A DNA stretch of 64,000 nt, from the NCBI RefSeq assembly GCF_963675165.1, contig NC_087383.1, positions 3,874,979-3,938,978 of the forward strand, read 5' to 3'. Position 1 is the stretch's first letter; each line of letters begins with the position of its first letter. This document shows, in pieces, positions 48,986 through 60,528 of this stretch. The notes under the pieces were generated by a model. That model did no database searches. It worked only from the letters and a program-made list of their open reading frames with translations, and was not told the DNA's origin. The position numbers and the translations under genes were made by a program. The DNA is from Halichondria panicea. Lineage: Eukaryota; Porifera; Demospongiae; Suberitida; Halichondriidae.

Positions 48986-49911
48986 AGCTCAGACTCTACT
49001 ACTAATCTAGGCTTAACAATTAATTCCTACATGCAGTGTGAGGTTATTAATTTATGCCCCAATCTTCATGCAGGGGCGTAGCAAGCAACTTTAAAGTGGT
49101 CAGGCCAACTTACAATTAAAGGTCAACTGTTTTTCTACTATTGGGTTTTTCTACTATTGGAACTTTTGCATACAGTGGTGAATTTTTACCTAAGAAAAAG
49201 GTCATCACTTTTCCTCACCAAAACAGCGTGCGCATTATCACTCACAATATTTACGACCATTACCTACACAGCTACAAAAAGTGGTTAGGCCAAAACCTGG
49301 CCAGCCTGACCGCTTGCTACGGCCTTGATCTTATGTGCAACGTTATGCTATAATAATGTGAATATTATTTCTCATTCGCCCAGGTTCAGGTTCGGAAATG
49401 TTAATTGTGTTTGAGATCACGTCAGGCAGATAGAGAAGGTGGAGCTGGTCCTCCAGGTGAGGGTGTGTGTACAGGTAGAATTAATTTGGTAGGTACGTAA
49501 AGTGTTCAAGAAGTTTACTGTCTTGTGTCAGGTATAGTGTTGGTATGCTTGTATACTGTGTATGTAAGTACATGTATTCATTTGTCTTACAAATATATGC
49601 GTTCTTTGTCTTATACCAGTTGAAGTTCTCCCGACCTGCTTCAGCTGCAATACGAGGGCCTGGCAATCATGAAGATGTTTGGAAGGGACGTTAATCTGCT
49701 CATCTTCCTATAAACAAAAGGCGTGGATTTCACTAGCTAATTACTTGCATGTATAATTATATATTCATTGACAATTTACAGCGCATTTCATTATTAATGC
49801 GCTATAGTTGTAAAAACCTTAAATTTGTTTTACTATACTATCGCTAATTTTCTCAAATTATTTGAATATCATCATGGCAGAAAAAAATTATTACATGTAT
49901 TGTTAAAACTA

Positions 49912-52900
49912 TTAGAATGCATCAATCTGAGTCAGTCCATTTCTCTTCCTCTCTTCGTTAGCGTCCCTGAATACAGTCTCGATACAGGATCTTAGGGGAT
50001 AGGATACCACCAATAGTGTCAGTTCAGAGCTGTGGGTGGTTAGATGTCTGGCAAGTATCTTCATTCCATCTTCTGTTATTGAGTAATTACCCATAATGTT
50101 CAGTGTTTCTGTATTGCTGATCAGTCCAGTTGATAGCTCCTCGATACTCTGATCAGTCAGTTTACAGTAACCCAAGTGCAATGTTCTCAGAGTCTTATTG
50201 ACTGCAAGTCCAGCAGCAATGTGACTACAGCTAGTCACTGTGTTATAAGACAAATCAAGATGTTCAAGGGAATTGTTTGTATTCAAAAGTTGATAGAGGG
50301 CAGCTCCATTGTCATCTGATACTGTTAGTGAGCATCTGCCCAGGTCCAGGCTTTTTAATGATGTATTAGTTGACAAGGCCTCACAGATATTCTTCAGTTC
50401 AGTGTTACCAATAACATTGTTTGACAAGTTGAGGATTTCAAGAGTAGTGTTTGTGTTCAGTAGCCGAGGGATTGCTCCGTGATCGTTGAGAGATAGGAAG
50501 CACTTGGAGAAATCGAGAGTCTTTACTGATGTATTAGTTGATAAGGCCTCGCAGAGTGTGCTAAGGCCACTGTTGCCAATGGCATTAATAGACAAAATCA
50601 ATGTAAATATTGAACTAGTGTTCTCGATCACCTCAGCGATGTGGTGTATCCCTTCTTCATGAATATCATTATTGCTAAGGTCAAAATTAATCTCGGAGTG
50701 AGAGTGTAAACACTTGGAGAGTCCTCGGGCCAGAAATTTGCAGCCTTGGTCACCAATAGAGCAACTGGTGAGGTTCAGTGTGAATCCATTACTGGTGTTG
50801 GAACAAACTGATACGAAATATCCAACAGAAAGGCAGTCAATAGGATTCATTGTAGTGAAATAAAGATCTAGATTGTGATTAAGAAGATTAGCCACAAACA
50901 CACACAGTGATGAGTCTTCAGCTTCGTACAAACAATTGACGAGGGACAACAAAAGGATCTTCGACTCATACTCTTTCTCTTTCTCATTTTTAACAACTTT
51001 TCTGACAAGATCAAAAACAGTAGCTGGAACTGGACACAAGAATTGAGGTAGCAAACTGAGGATTGGTCTACTAGTTCTTAGTTTGGTGATACCAGCATAA
51101 AACTGGAAGACTGCATTGAACCGAGGAGTACCAAACAGCTTCTGGAAGACAGAGATTTGTTGCTTGGGAGACATGAGAGAGATGTGGATTGCTGCTAGTA
51201 GCTCTTGAATAGACAGGTGAAGAAAGCAGTAGTAAACCAGATGACAATCGCTAATGATACTGGGAACAGTTTGTAATAATCCAATGTTTGAAATTTCCTT
51301 CGTAATGCGAAGAGCGGCCAAATCTCTGTCAGTAAATGTTGCTTTGTTTTTTTCAATCCCATGATATGCAAGTTGACAAATTTGTACGGACTGTGTTCTG
51401 ATTTCTGGGGGCAGTGAGTCTGGGGATGTGATGTCTCCCACTGGAGTGGTCTTCCCCAACCTATCCTGGAGGTATCTCTTGAGAGAGCTCTGGACAACTG
51501 ATGTGAATATCCCGTGGTTGGATGTGGGGAGTGAGTGGTTATCAGAAAGGAAGCAATTAACGACAATGGAAGCATTGAGGGGGAGGTAGCAGCTACCTTC
51601 TACCACTGGGTTCTCTCGAATTCTCTCCAGTAGAGTCTGCACAGCTTGTGAGTCACCTTTCAGACACTCGGTGAAATACTGTTCTAGTTTATGTGGTGTG
51701 AACCCCAACACCTCCACCCTGGACGATACTAGTGGGTGGAGCTCAGCCGAAGATGACGGTCGAGATGTTACAATCACAGCTGATTCGTGTAGCGGACTTT
51801 CTCGTGACATTTCTGGTCGAATTAGTTTGTTGATGATTGAGTCTCTAGGGAGGTCAGAAGGAAGCTCGTCCCATCCGTCTAGCACCCACAGTACACCTTT
51901 GCCATACAGTGATTTTATTATTTGCTCTGTCTGATTTGCCATGGCCGTATCGATGCAGGGAAGTATGTCAGCAATTGTCTTTGCTTCTGTAACAAGTGGA
52001 TCTCTCAGTCTCACGAGGATTGCAATATCGAACTCTTGGAACAGTTTCCCCTTTGCCCACTCCTGACAGATGTGTAGAGCAAGGGTGCTCTTGCCAGAGC
52101 CGGGAGCTCCTTCAATCAACACAAAGTTCTGTCTATTTCCAATCTCAGAGAAGATATTCATTAAGTCAATTGGAGTTTTTTGAAGCAAAATATCGTCAAT
52201 TTTTCCTGTGATTGTTAGTTTAACAAATTCATCGTCGATTCTTCCTCTCTGTATTTTCTCCTTCTGAATCATGGCCAGTTTGAAGACTTTGTTTGTTGGG
52301 GCAGGAGGCCATTGTGTGGCTGATGTGGATACTCGTGCTCTGTAGCGACTTTGTAGGTAGTCCCTGTACGAGGACAGCTTGTGGTTCAGCAGGACCCTCT
52401 CTTGGGAGGGGGGACACGAGGTGGTGGAGTCTGCATGGGGGAAACAAAACAATAGGTCAGTACCATTCCTGGTGATAGTTAATAGAGAATGATATGTGTA
52501 ACAATAGCAATTAAGTTAAAATCACTCCCACAACGTATGGTACCACAATAACCACACTCTCACATGACAGACTCACACTTGTCAGACAAGTACTTGCACA
52601 CTCGAACAGCAACGTCTTCTTTGAGCAGGGAGAGTATGATGAGTAGCAGAGCTTGGAAAGTGGCGTCTAGTCCGTTGGTCAGTATCCAGAATTTCAAAGC
52701 CAGCAACATTCCTGCCAGAGTGCCATCTACATATGCTCTAGTCCTCACGTCAGTTTGTTCTCCAGGTAAGAGCTCCAGTTTTTCAAGATAGCCTTTGTGA
52801 ACATTGTCGAAACATGCTGCTAACTCGGGTAGATCTGGTTCTTGTATTGCTGTATTGAGCTGCTCATCAGTCAGTTTCATTTTTGTCTTCAGATCGTCAA

Positions 52901-53043
52901 TTGTGAGCTCTGAAAATAGATAGCAAGCACACAAGGTTAGCAATCGTTAATCATGAGGGTTTTATGCTTTAACAATCATTGGGTTTATCCTTTATAGGAA
53001 ACATGACAATCTTTATACCTTGGTTCTGCTCTTTAGTGGCCAT
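49912..53043 (-). CDS. NLR2: death-fold/NACHT/LRR receptor, complete, 3 exons
   Basis: Exons 53019-53043, 52577-52909 and 49912-52430, with GT-AG introns, the first two identical in length to NLR1, for 958 codons. Death-type fold about 9-119 (LTDEQLNTAIQEPDLPELAA). NACHT with GAPGSGKST at about 227-235, LDGWDELP at about 303-310 and IVTSRPSS. C-terminal leucine-rich repeats (EALSTNTSLKSLDLGRCSLT) end at TRIDAF-like residues before the stop at 49912. Substitutions relative to NLR1 are spread over the protein but denser in the LRR tips and the linker before NACHT, and a 3-residue gap lies near the first LRR. No disabling changes were seen. It is cytosolic by composition. Its start codon region matches NLR1 (MATKEQ) and the NLR3 relic (MAKEQNQ), which supports the short first exon. 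Confidence 0.9.
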
Positions 53044-53096
53044 TCCAGCAAATAAATCTGTGCCTTGCAGCTAGCTAGCTATCTGAATTTGGGTAT

Positions 53097-53330
53097 TGAC
53101 TTGCAAAGAAAAGTGGGTGTGTATCTGAGCACATGCCAAATACTGAGATACGCCCACTTTTCTTTACATTTACCACACCCACCAAAGACTGTGTTGAAAA
53201 TATCAGCAGGAGTCTTTCTATCCTCTCTCCACCCCTCCCTGAGAAAAGGTCTGGCCCGCATACTAATTTGTCACCTGGGTAAGAATGCAGAGTGCTCAGT
53301 TTCTGCATGGTAGACTACATGATAATGAAT
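53097..53330. repeat. segmental-duplication flank upstream of NLR2
   Basis: 'cttgcaaagaaaagtgggtgtgtatctga' through 'tttgtcacctgggtaagaatgcagagt' matches 42896-43065 and 62010-62260. Compared with the others it carries an extra inverted part (tgggtgtgtatctgagc / gagatacgccca). Confidence 0.65.
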
Positions 53331-53595
53331 GGATGTTTGACCATGCACTATTTATATCTGATTTTCACGTACCCTAGCCCTACAGAGACGAAACCTGGCT
53401 CCATTGCTAAAGTATTACAGCATTCTCTGAATGGAAAGATGGTGAGTCAATTTATTAACCATAGATTATTATCCGGTTCATCTGTTGGTGCCTTGTAAGT
53501 GTGGATCATGTTCTCTGTTCCTTTGCACAGTTTGAGGCTGAGAATGCTGCCCTGTCAGTAATGAACCCGACGTATTCAAGTAAGAAATGTGATTA

Positions 53596-53905
53596 CCGTA
53601 AGACCTTTAATTAAAGCGGCACTTTTTAAAACTTATTGAAGCCAGAGATCGCTTCTTTTGGAGGTTGAAAATTATGTTGAAGACCTGGTGTCCATTATTT
53701 AGATGGTCGCATCTAATTGGAGGTACATGTAACTCTACTCAGTCTAAACTTGCCTCGATTTCTATAGCCGCTTAAAAACGTATTTTCTAGTGACTTAGAA
53801 GAATCTTTATAGGGTGTGCCTACATTTACCTCCATTTAGAACGCGACATTAAAAAATAATTGTCAACGCAGCTGTCGCTACTTTTAGAGGTCAGAATTTA
53901 CCTAA
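53596..53905. repeat. second copy of the TACCGTAA MITE, right end lost
   Basis: 'ttaccgtaagacctttaattaaagcggcactttttaa' and 'gcgacattaaaaaataattgtcaacgcagctgtcgctac' match 43358-43640. It ends at 'gaggtcagaattta' without the right terminus. This is where kinesin copy B lost its Switch I exon. Confidence 0.5.
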
Positions 53906-55025
53906 CCTCGAAGGTGTCCTCTCTGGTGAGTAGGTTGGGCAAGTGTGTGCCTACAGCTGTGTTATTCTTAGCCAATTTTTTGAGAGGCCGCTAATAGCAA
54001 GAGTCCCATAATAAGAGAGAGAGAGTATCCAACGTAGCATAACATGTATTTGGAAAGTAGTGTAACTTCCTGCTTTGTAACTAACCAATTTAATTGATAC
54101 GTGTTTCAGACAGGGTGTCACGTTACTTTCCGAATATATCTGATGCAAGATAGCGATGCGTTCGATACTCTCTCTTTTTTACTATGAGCTCTGGACTGAT
54201 TGTACTGCTCCCAGGGTACATGTATAATAATATGGATCAAGTATGTATGGTCGACTTTAACTGAGCACCCTTGTATTAGCCATAGTTATAAGCACTGCAA
54301 TAATTATGTCCTTAGACAGCGAACTTGCATGTCTGTTTCTGAGGTACCATATATCTTCTAATTTATCGCCTCAGACACTTCTAATTATCCCTGACACTCT
54401 TGCCTGCCAATTTTCGTTGTTCTAATACAACGGACACTCTTGTGCTTTAATATTACATTTGTCCGGACAATACCTTGAAAAGTTGAGTTACATTCATAAC
54501 CGGCCAGTAATACTTAGAGTGCTGCAGTTAGATAGCTTTGAGTAACTAGTTTTAGATAGCTAGTGCAACTATTCTGTCGTACCTTGTTCTATTAAACTTA
54601 GCTTGCTCGTATGCAGCTGCATGCTAATTATTCCCGGACACTTCGCATGCGCTATAAAAATCTGTTCCAATTATACCCGGACAATTTCCTGTCCAGAACA
54701 TGATAATGCTGTACTTTATCTGGTAATCTGCTTATTCAGTGTCTTCTAACTTTATTTCTTTTCTCAACCTCAACTTAAATCTTCTGTCACTTGCAGTTGC
54801 ACCTCGAAGGAAAGCTCAGAGTTCTGGAGAATTGGACCAACAGCTGTGATAAGTCAGCGCTACCAAAGGTGAGCTCAATCACTTTAAGAATAAATGTATT
54901 TGAGCAGTATATTGGTCGCCAGAGTTGAGAGAGCTGAGATCTCACTAGGGAAAAGTAAAATTGTTTCTTATATAGTTTTGATCGAGTTGGTAGAAGAAAT
55001 CATATTTTCAGAAGGCCCTAACGCT

Positions 55026-55225
55026 TTAGCTGATATGAAGTTGTAGTAAGCCTCCCATTTCAGACACAAACAGTCCAATTAAGATCTTCTTATCAGAGAG
55101 TACCTGCATTTTATGTGACTCATCAATAGCAACTGAATGCCATGGCCTACCATTGATGCTCACAACAAAAGCCCCTTGCTGGCACATTGCTAAGATGGTG
55201 GTGGGCATTTCAAGCAAATCAGCAA
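55026..55225 (-). pseudogene. fragment of a repetitive-element-associated protein
   Basis: The minus-strand frame has SINGRPWHSVAIDESHKM after a Cys/Gln stretch. The pattern V-S-x-x-G-x-x-x-x-x-V-A-x-D-E-x-H-x-M is one I associate with a repetitive protein found in many copies in invertebrate genomes near transposons. I cannot name the family. About 60 codons, both ends open, inside an intron of kinesin copy B and absent from copy A. Confidence 0.35.
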
Positions 55226-56062
55226 TATGGGCGTGAGATTATTCTCTCTGATACGTTTGATGGTCAAACGCTGTGAAAATAGATGCCATTTTCTTTATGC
55301 ATGATCCAGCCAGTGTGTATGTGGAGGGTTGGGCAGGTTGTCTAGAGGAACTGAAGTTCATTTGTATACTTTTAGATTCGTTAAAATGTTGTACACCAAG
55401 TGGTGTGTGGTGTTTTATTGGTGAGCATTTTTAGTTAGTTATGTGGTACGAATAAAATAGTACATGTATTTCGTGCTTCTGGGGAATGTTTGGTCAAACT
55501 TCATATTTTACTTTAATAACCCTTTACCTGTCAATGTGCAATGTTGTTTGGGAGTAGACTTTGCATATTTTGTTTTTATACCTTGGCAGTGAGAAGAAGT
55601 CCAGTCCTCTAGACAGTATCAGAGGGCCTCCCTCGTTCCTACACCACCCACAGAGGTGAGAGATACACATGTGCAGTGGTTAGAATATTCACTGGCCTTT
55701 AATCAAAATCGATCTACTATTTGCTAACAGTCCAACTTTAAGCTGACCTTTATTTCAAAGTGGGAGAATACCTTTAAATTTCATTGCCAGATTTTCTGTA
55801 GTTGACTGTATGCACGTCACTATTGTATGTCGAGTATTCTCCACCTGGCAGCAACTTATTGATGTTCCCTTGTCAGGTTGAGGAGAAGAGTGAGACCATT
55901 CAATGTTTAGAGGATGACCTGCTGAGGGAGCTGGAGGAGAAGCTGCTCGAGAGGTCTCAAATCATGGACCCGGGTGTCATGGCTGAGAATTGGAACTGGC
56001 TAACAACAACTCAGATGTGAGTTTTGCATGTACATGTTTGCACTCGGTGAATACTGTATAAT

Positions 56063-56962
56063 TATGCCTTGAGGCGTAGCCGCATGAGGATACGGTAAAG
56101 CTGACTGTGTGTGTGTGTGTGTGTATTCCAGCTGTAACTGCTCAACGTTTGCAATGCGACAAAACTAACAGCTTCTATGGCTTCTAGCCACGTTTTCTTG
56201 GATTTTGTTTCGTCGATTAGCAAACTAAGGCTTCTTTCTCGAGTTATGACTAGTTTGACTCACATTGAAGGCTGTTGCAGTCTCTTCAGAATCTTTCGTA
56301 GAATCGTCTGTTCGCACAAAATTTATATACGTTAGCCTTGCACTAAAGCGCTAGCTTTTTGTTAGCTAAGAGCCAGAAAAGATATGTTATTAGCTATAGA
56401 CTATTATAGTAGCCATTTGTTCTCTTTGCAGACACCCATTATTCTTGTAGATTTAATGCGCATGCGCACTCATCCCCACGTGTGAGATCCTGATCTACTT
56501 TTTCTTGGGATTCTGGTAAGAAGCCACAAGCATTACGATGATTATAGAATAGATAACAATAGATGTACACAAGTCTGGTAACAATAGATACATGTAACAC
56601 CAGTCTTTTCTACTTTTTGCAAATACTACTGTTGTGTTTAAATATAAGCCTCATGATCCAAATTCTCTATTACTATTCTGTACAGATTGTGCCTTTGACA
56701 AAGGTTTGCTCCCACTGTTTGGCTACAGGCCATATAAATAACATACAGTTACTTCTATCTTTGAAGATTGATTATTCATCAAGCCATCAGAATGGCTTCT
56801 GTTTCCATTCAGCTCCTCTCCTATTCTATTTGTAATTCAATTCTGTCAACTGCAATACATTATATGTAATGTAATAACGTAACATTACCTCTTCACCTCT
56901 CTAACACTCATAGTTGAGAGAAAGCGAAACATGGCGAGAGGCATTAGCACAGCGCAGCTTGC
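56063..56962. repeat. ATGCCTC-family repeat, subtype 1, third copy
   Basis: Starts ATTATGCCTTGAGGCGTAGC, with a GT tract, 'ctgctcaacgtttgcaatgcgac', 'gcactaaagcgctagc' and the end GCGAGAGGCATTAGCACAGC. It matches 28841-29835 closely over its length, so the two copies are recent relatives. Confidence 0.7.
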
Positions 56963-56982
56963 AGCACTCGTTAATACATGTA

Positions 56983-57470
56983 CAGTAGACTCTTGTTAAT
57001 CCGGCACAGTGAAGCTTGGCCAGAATAGCGAGGTGGTTTAAAATAGCCACGGCTTAAGGGGGGAATGGACCATAAATAATTATATGTTTCACTAATCCTG
57101 CCAAAACGTCAGTAGTGTTTAAGTTTTTACTATCAAAATGTAGCTTTTAGAGTACACTGTTAAGTGTGCTTAACACAAACATATAACTCGTACAGGGGGG
57201 GGGGGTTACAAGGTATGTTTCAAAATGACTTAGGTACATTTGTGATTTTTATCTTTGACAGTTGTGGTGTAAAAATAATCTAATTCATAGATAGTACTTG
57301 TCTGTGGTTGTGGTGAATTGTGAGGAATTTTAATTTTGTTTCAATTAGGAATCCAGTAAAGTACCTATTTATCGAATCTAATAACTAATTTTTTGTGGTT
57401 TTGTCTCGAGGATAATGAATCATTTTGTTATTTTATCTGCCAAACCACACCCAAGTGAAGCAAAAGGAAT
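56983..57470. mobile_element. pogo-type MITE, right end lost
   Basis: CAGTAGACTCTTGTTAATCC, 'gaagcttggccagaatagcgaggtgg' and 'taataacta.tttt..ggttttgtctcgaggataatga' match 6315-6520. The middle has an extra stretch (57060-57360) and a G-run. The right CCGG..CTACTG end is absent. Confidence 0.55.
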
Positions 57471-57667
57471 TTTTACACGGAATCACTGCTACACCACGCC
57501 TACGTTTTTTGTTTCGAATGTTATACCCTACGAAAATGACCTGCTATACAGTATGTACTGAATATGTCTTAGGCAAAATACACAATACATGATGCCGATT
57601 GCGTCTACATTACTTCGACAATGGCCGTTTTTAATTTTGCCATGTAAAAGGTTGCATCTCTGGTAGT

Positions 57668-57934
57668 CAGGGTTTCATCTAGTGGGGGGGGGGGTGGTTC
57701 TCCCCACCCCATGTTGTAGAATAATGACATCATCACATTAGTACTACATGTCACCACATTAGTTAATGTGATTAACTGAAGGTAGATCTACTGTGATGCG
57801 TTAGGTTAAGCATGGTGTAATCAAATTTTTTTTTAAACAAAAGTGGGCATAGCCAAACACTTTGCGACGCGCTTACGCACTCCCAAATCTCCCCCCCCCC
57901 CCCTCCCCAACTTGTTATCCTAGATGAAACCCTG
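57668..57934. mobile_element. MITE with CAGGGTTTCATCTAG ends, 267 bp
   Basis: Left CAGGGTTTCATCTAGTGGGG and right TTATCCTAGATGAAACCCTG are inverted over 15 bp, with G-runs inside left and C-runs inside right. 'catcacattagtact' and 'tgtgatgcgttag' are shared with 14989-15193, and 'ctgtgatg..taata' with 62995-63290. No clean target duplication. Confidence 0.7.
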
Positions 57935-58174
57935 TTAGTGTATTAGAGAGTACAAGAATGATTTGTCAGAACAATCTCATGTACCTCTTTGGTAAACATA
58001 CACTAACTGTGTTGTACTGACTTTCATTGAATCACTGTATCACACGTCACTCCCCTTGCAGCTATACAATAAAGTACATAGCTGCGATAAATTGCGATAA
58101 AATCCTTCGATGTTGTGGATGGGCAATCAGCTGTCTACTGACCAGGTGTATGTGGGTGGGGTGGAATGGATTGC

Positions 58175-58455
58175 GCGTGGAGCTCAGCCGAAGATGACGG
58201 TCGAGATGTTACAATCACAGCTGATTCGTGTAGGGCTCCTTTTTGTGACATGTCTGGTCGAATTAGTTTGTTAATGATGGAGTCTCTAGGGAGGTTACAA
58301 GGAAGTTCGTCACATCCGTCCAGCACCCACAGTACACCTTTGCCATCAGTCCCTGAAGTTGTTGCCCCTATTTGGCACGCCAGTGTTGAATTCCTACAAG
58401 GCAGAAGATCTTCTATTGTTTTTGCATCTCTAACGAGGGGATCTCTCAGCCCCAC
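58175..58455 (-). pseudogene. detached NACHT fragment of an NLR
   Basis: The minus-strand frame reads GLRDPLVRDAKTIEDLLPC, then GKGVLWVLDGCDELPCNLPR and VIVTSRPSSSAELH, matching NLR1/NLR2 from just after Walker A to the sensor region. The segment between LLPC and the Walker B strand is rewritten, and Walker B has Cys for Trp (LDGCDEL). It lies in an intron of kinesin copy B, on the 3' side of the NLR3 relic, so it has been moved or comes from another lost copy. Confidence 0.85.
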
Positions 58456-59982
58456 CCACTCTGTGAGTCTCCACCTACGTACTGGAGAGTGCATAGCAGA
58501 TAGTCATGCTAACATACTTGTGTTGTGTGCTTAGATCTTTAATATGGGCTGTCAATGTACTAAATAGAATATGTGCTTTCAATTCCTGCGTACATTGGTG
58601 TCACGGTATTGATGCTAAGAGCTTCGTATGTCTCTTGTCATTGATGTACTATTCTGGGAATCCCTCTACTATGATCAAACAACATGATAATCATCGACAT
58701 GTGATCTTAATATTATTGCTCTTGTACATACTTTGTCCAGCTTCTACTACTAATCTATTTCAGTGTGAGGCTATTGACTTGCCTCTATGTGTAACGTTGA
58801 GCGCTATGTTAACACTCCCCCAGGTTCAGAAATGTTGTGTATACCAGTTGAAGTGTTTCACTGCCCTCTCTTCTCCCCACACAGGACCTCCTTCAGCTGC
58901 AATACGAGGGCCTGGCAATCATGAAGATGTTTGGAAGGGCCAAAGTGAACGTTAATCTGCTCATCTTCCTCATGAACAATAATTGTCAGAGCGTTAAATT
59001 GGATTTTTCATTAGCATAATATATTCATTGACAATTCACAGCAGTGCATTTGAGCATTGAATTATTTATATCATCTGCATGTACTATTGACACGTTGATT
59101 ATTCTTCATGTATATACTATTGATATTCTTATTGACGACCTAATGTTCTAACATACTATGGTACTTTGCTACTTTTCTCCTAAATTGTCATTGAAGATAA
59201 TTATGATATAATTTTCAAAAAGTAATTTAAAATCATGATCGACCATTGAATGCATTTAGTAGTAACAAACAACATTAGATGTACGCACAACAATATCATA
59301 ACAATAATAATATTATAACAACAATTAATTATATAAACAACACCAAACTCGAATGAATAATTAATCTCAGGTAGTCTATTTCTCTTCCTCTCTTCGTTAG
59401 CGTCCCTGAATACTGTCTCGATACAGGACTCTAGGTGGTCGGGTATCCACAATAGTGTCAGTTCAGAGCAGTGGGTGGTTAGATGTCTGGCAAGCGTCTT
59501 CATTCCATCTTCTGTTATTGAGTCATTACCATTAATGTACAGTGTTTCAATCTTGTTGATCAGTCCAGTTGATAGCTCCTCGATACTCTGATCAGTCAGT
59601 TTACAGTAATCCAAGTCCAATGTTCTCAGAGTCTTATTGACTGCAAGTCCAGCAGCAATGTGACGACAGCTAGTCACTGTGTTACCAGACAAATTAAGAT
59701 GTTCGAGGGAATTGTTTGTATTCAGAAGTTGATAGAGGGCAGCTCCATTGTCGTCTGATATTGTTAGTGAGCAATTGCACAGGTACAGGCTCTTTAATGA
59801 TGGGTTAGTTGACAAGGCCTCACAGATATTCTTCAGCTCAGTGTTATCAACAACATTGTATGACAAATTGAGGTCTTTTAAGAGAAGTGTTTGTGTTCAG
59901 TAGTCGAGGGATTGCTCCGTGATCGTCGAGAGATAGTGAGCATTCAGAGAAATCGAGACTCTTTAATGATGTGTTAGTTGAC

Positions 59983-60337
59983 TAGTCGAGTGCCGCCGCC
60001 CTCCTTGAAGGAGGTCGGGAATCAAGCCTATCCACAGTTTTGTTCTGGCCTGTTACGCAATAGTATCATGAATATCATTCATTCTATGTGGGAGCTAACC
60101 AATAGCGATGAATATCATTTATTAAAGTGAGTGTTGGCCACGCCTCTCAGTCAATCCAACGTGTGCAAAATTCACACGTGGTACAGTTGAGTGGGTGTGA
60201 TCACTCCCCTTGAGATATACTGCAATCTGATTGGAGCTGGTGGAATTGTTGGATTTCCAACAACAGAACAAAACTGTGGATAGGCTTGATTCCCGACCTC
60301 CTTCCGGGCAACGGTAGAGGGCGGCGGCGCCCGACTA
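59983..60337. mobile_element. TAGTCG-ended Mutator-like MITE inside the NLR3 LRR exon
   Basis: Left TAGTCGAGTGCCGCCGCCCT and right GGGCGGCGGCGCCCGACTA are inverted termini. They continue into a second inverted block (gaggtcgggaatcaagcctatccacagttttgttctg mirrored at 60258-60300). A perfect 9-bp repeat TTAGTTGAC flanks it (59974-59982 and 60338-60346); in NLR1/2 this site reads once, as gttagttgacaaggcc. The termini differ from the TAGCCTCG family apart from the initial TAG, but the duplication length is the same. Confidence 0.9.
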
Positions 60338-60528
60338 TTAGTTGACAAGGCCGCACAGAGTGTGCTAAGTCCACTGTTACCAATGGCATTATTAGACAAA
60401 TCCAATGCAGATATTGAACTAGTGTTCTCGATCACCTCAGCGATGTGATGTATCCCTTCTTCATGAAAATCATTATTAGAAAGATTAGATCTAGCTATAT
60501 GGAATCATACCCTCACCCAAGGCCTGGC

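Larger units (their letters stand above)
43138..49712 (+). pseudogene. decayed kinesin-motor/coiled-coil gene, copy A
   Basis: Exon-like pieces in order are: 43138-43193 (ETKPGSIAKVLQHSPNGKM, donor changed to GC); about 43287-43339 (EAENAALSVMNPT, with an extra CTGA); 44319-44440 (kinesin Switch I: NEHSSRSHTIFKLTIESR, donor GTGAGT); 44697-44774 (GLENWTNSCDKSALSK); about 47943-48003 (RVHFTPTRFMKFLNEQE); 48585-48730 (coiled coil VEEKSETNRCLEDNLLR, then TAG where copy B has GAG); about 49630-49712 (LLQLQYEGLAIMKMFGR). NxxSSRSH identifies a kinesin motor; the pattern most resembles kinesin-7/CENP-E, unproven. Stops and frameshifts make it a pseudogene. It is antisense to and lies between NLR1 and NLR2. 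Confidence 0.7.
53385..59019 (+). pseudogene. decayed kinesin-like/coiled-coil gene, copy B
   Basis: The pieces parallel copy A: about 53386-53441 (GSIAKVLQHSLNGKM, normal GTGAGT donor); about 53530-53580 (FEAENAALSVMNPTYS); 53920-53934 (only KVSSL remains of the Switch I exon); 54796-54870 (LHLEGKLRVLENWTNSCDKS); 55877-56018 (VEEKSETIQCLEDDLLRELE, coiled coil, open); and a terminal exon 58885-59019 (DLLQLQYEGLAIMKMFGRAK, stop TAA 59017-59019). Loss of the SSRSH exon removes the motor, so it cannot be a working kinesin. Several exons keep open frames, so a motorless transcript is possible. An NLR scrap and MITEs lie within its introns. Confidence 0.65.
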
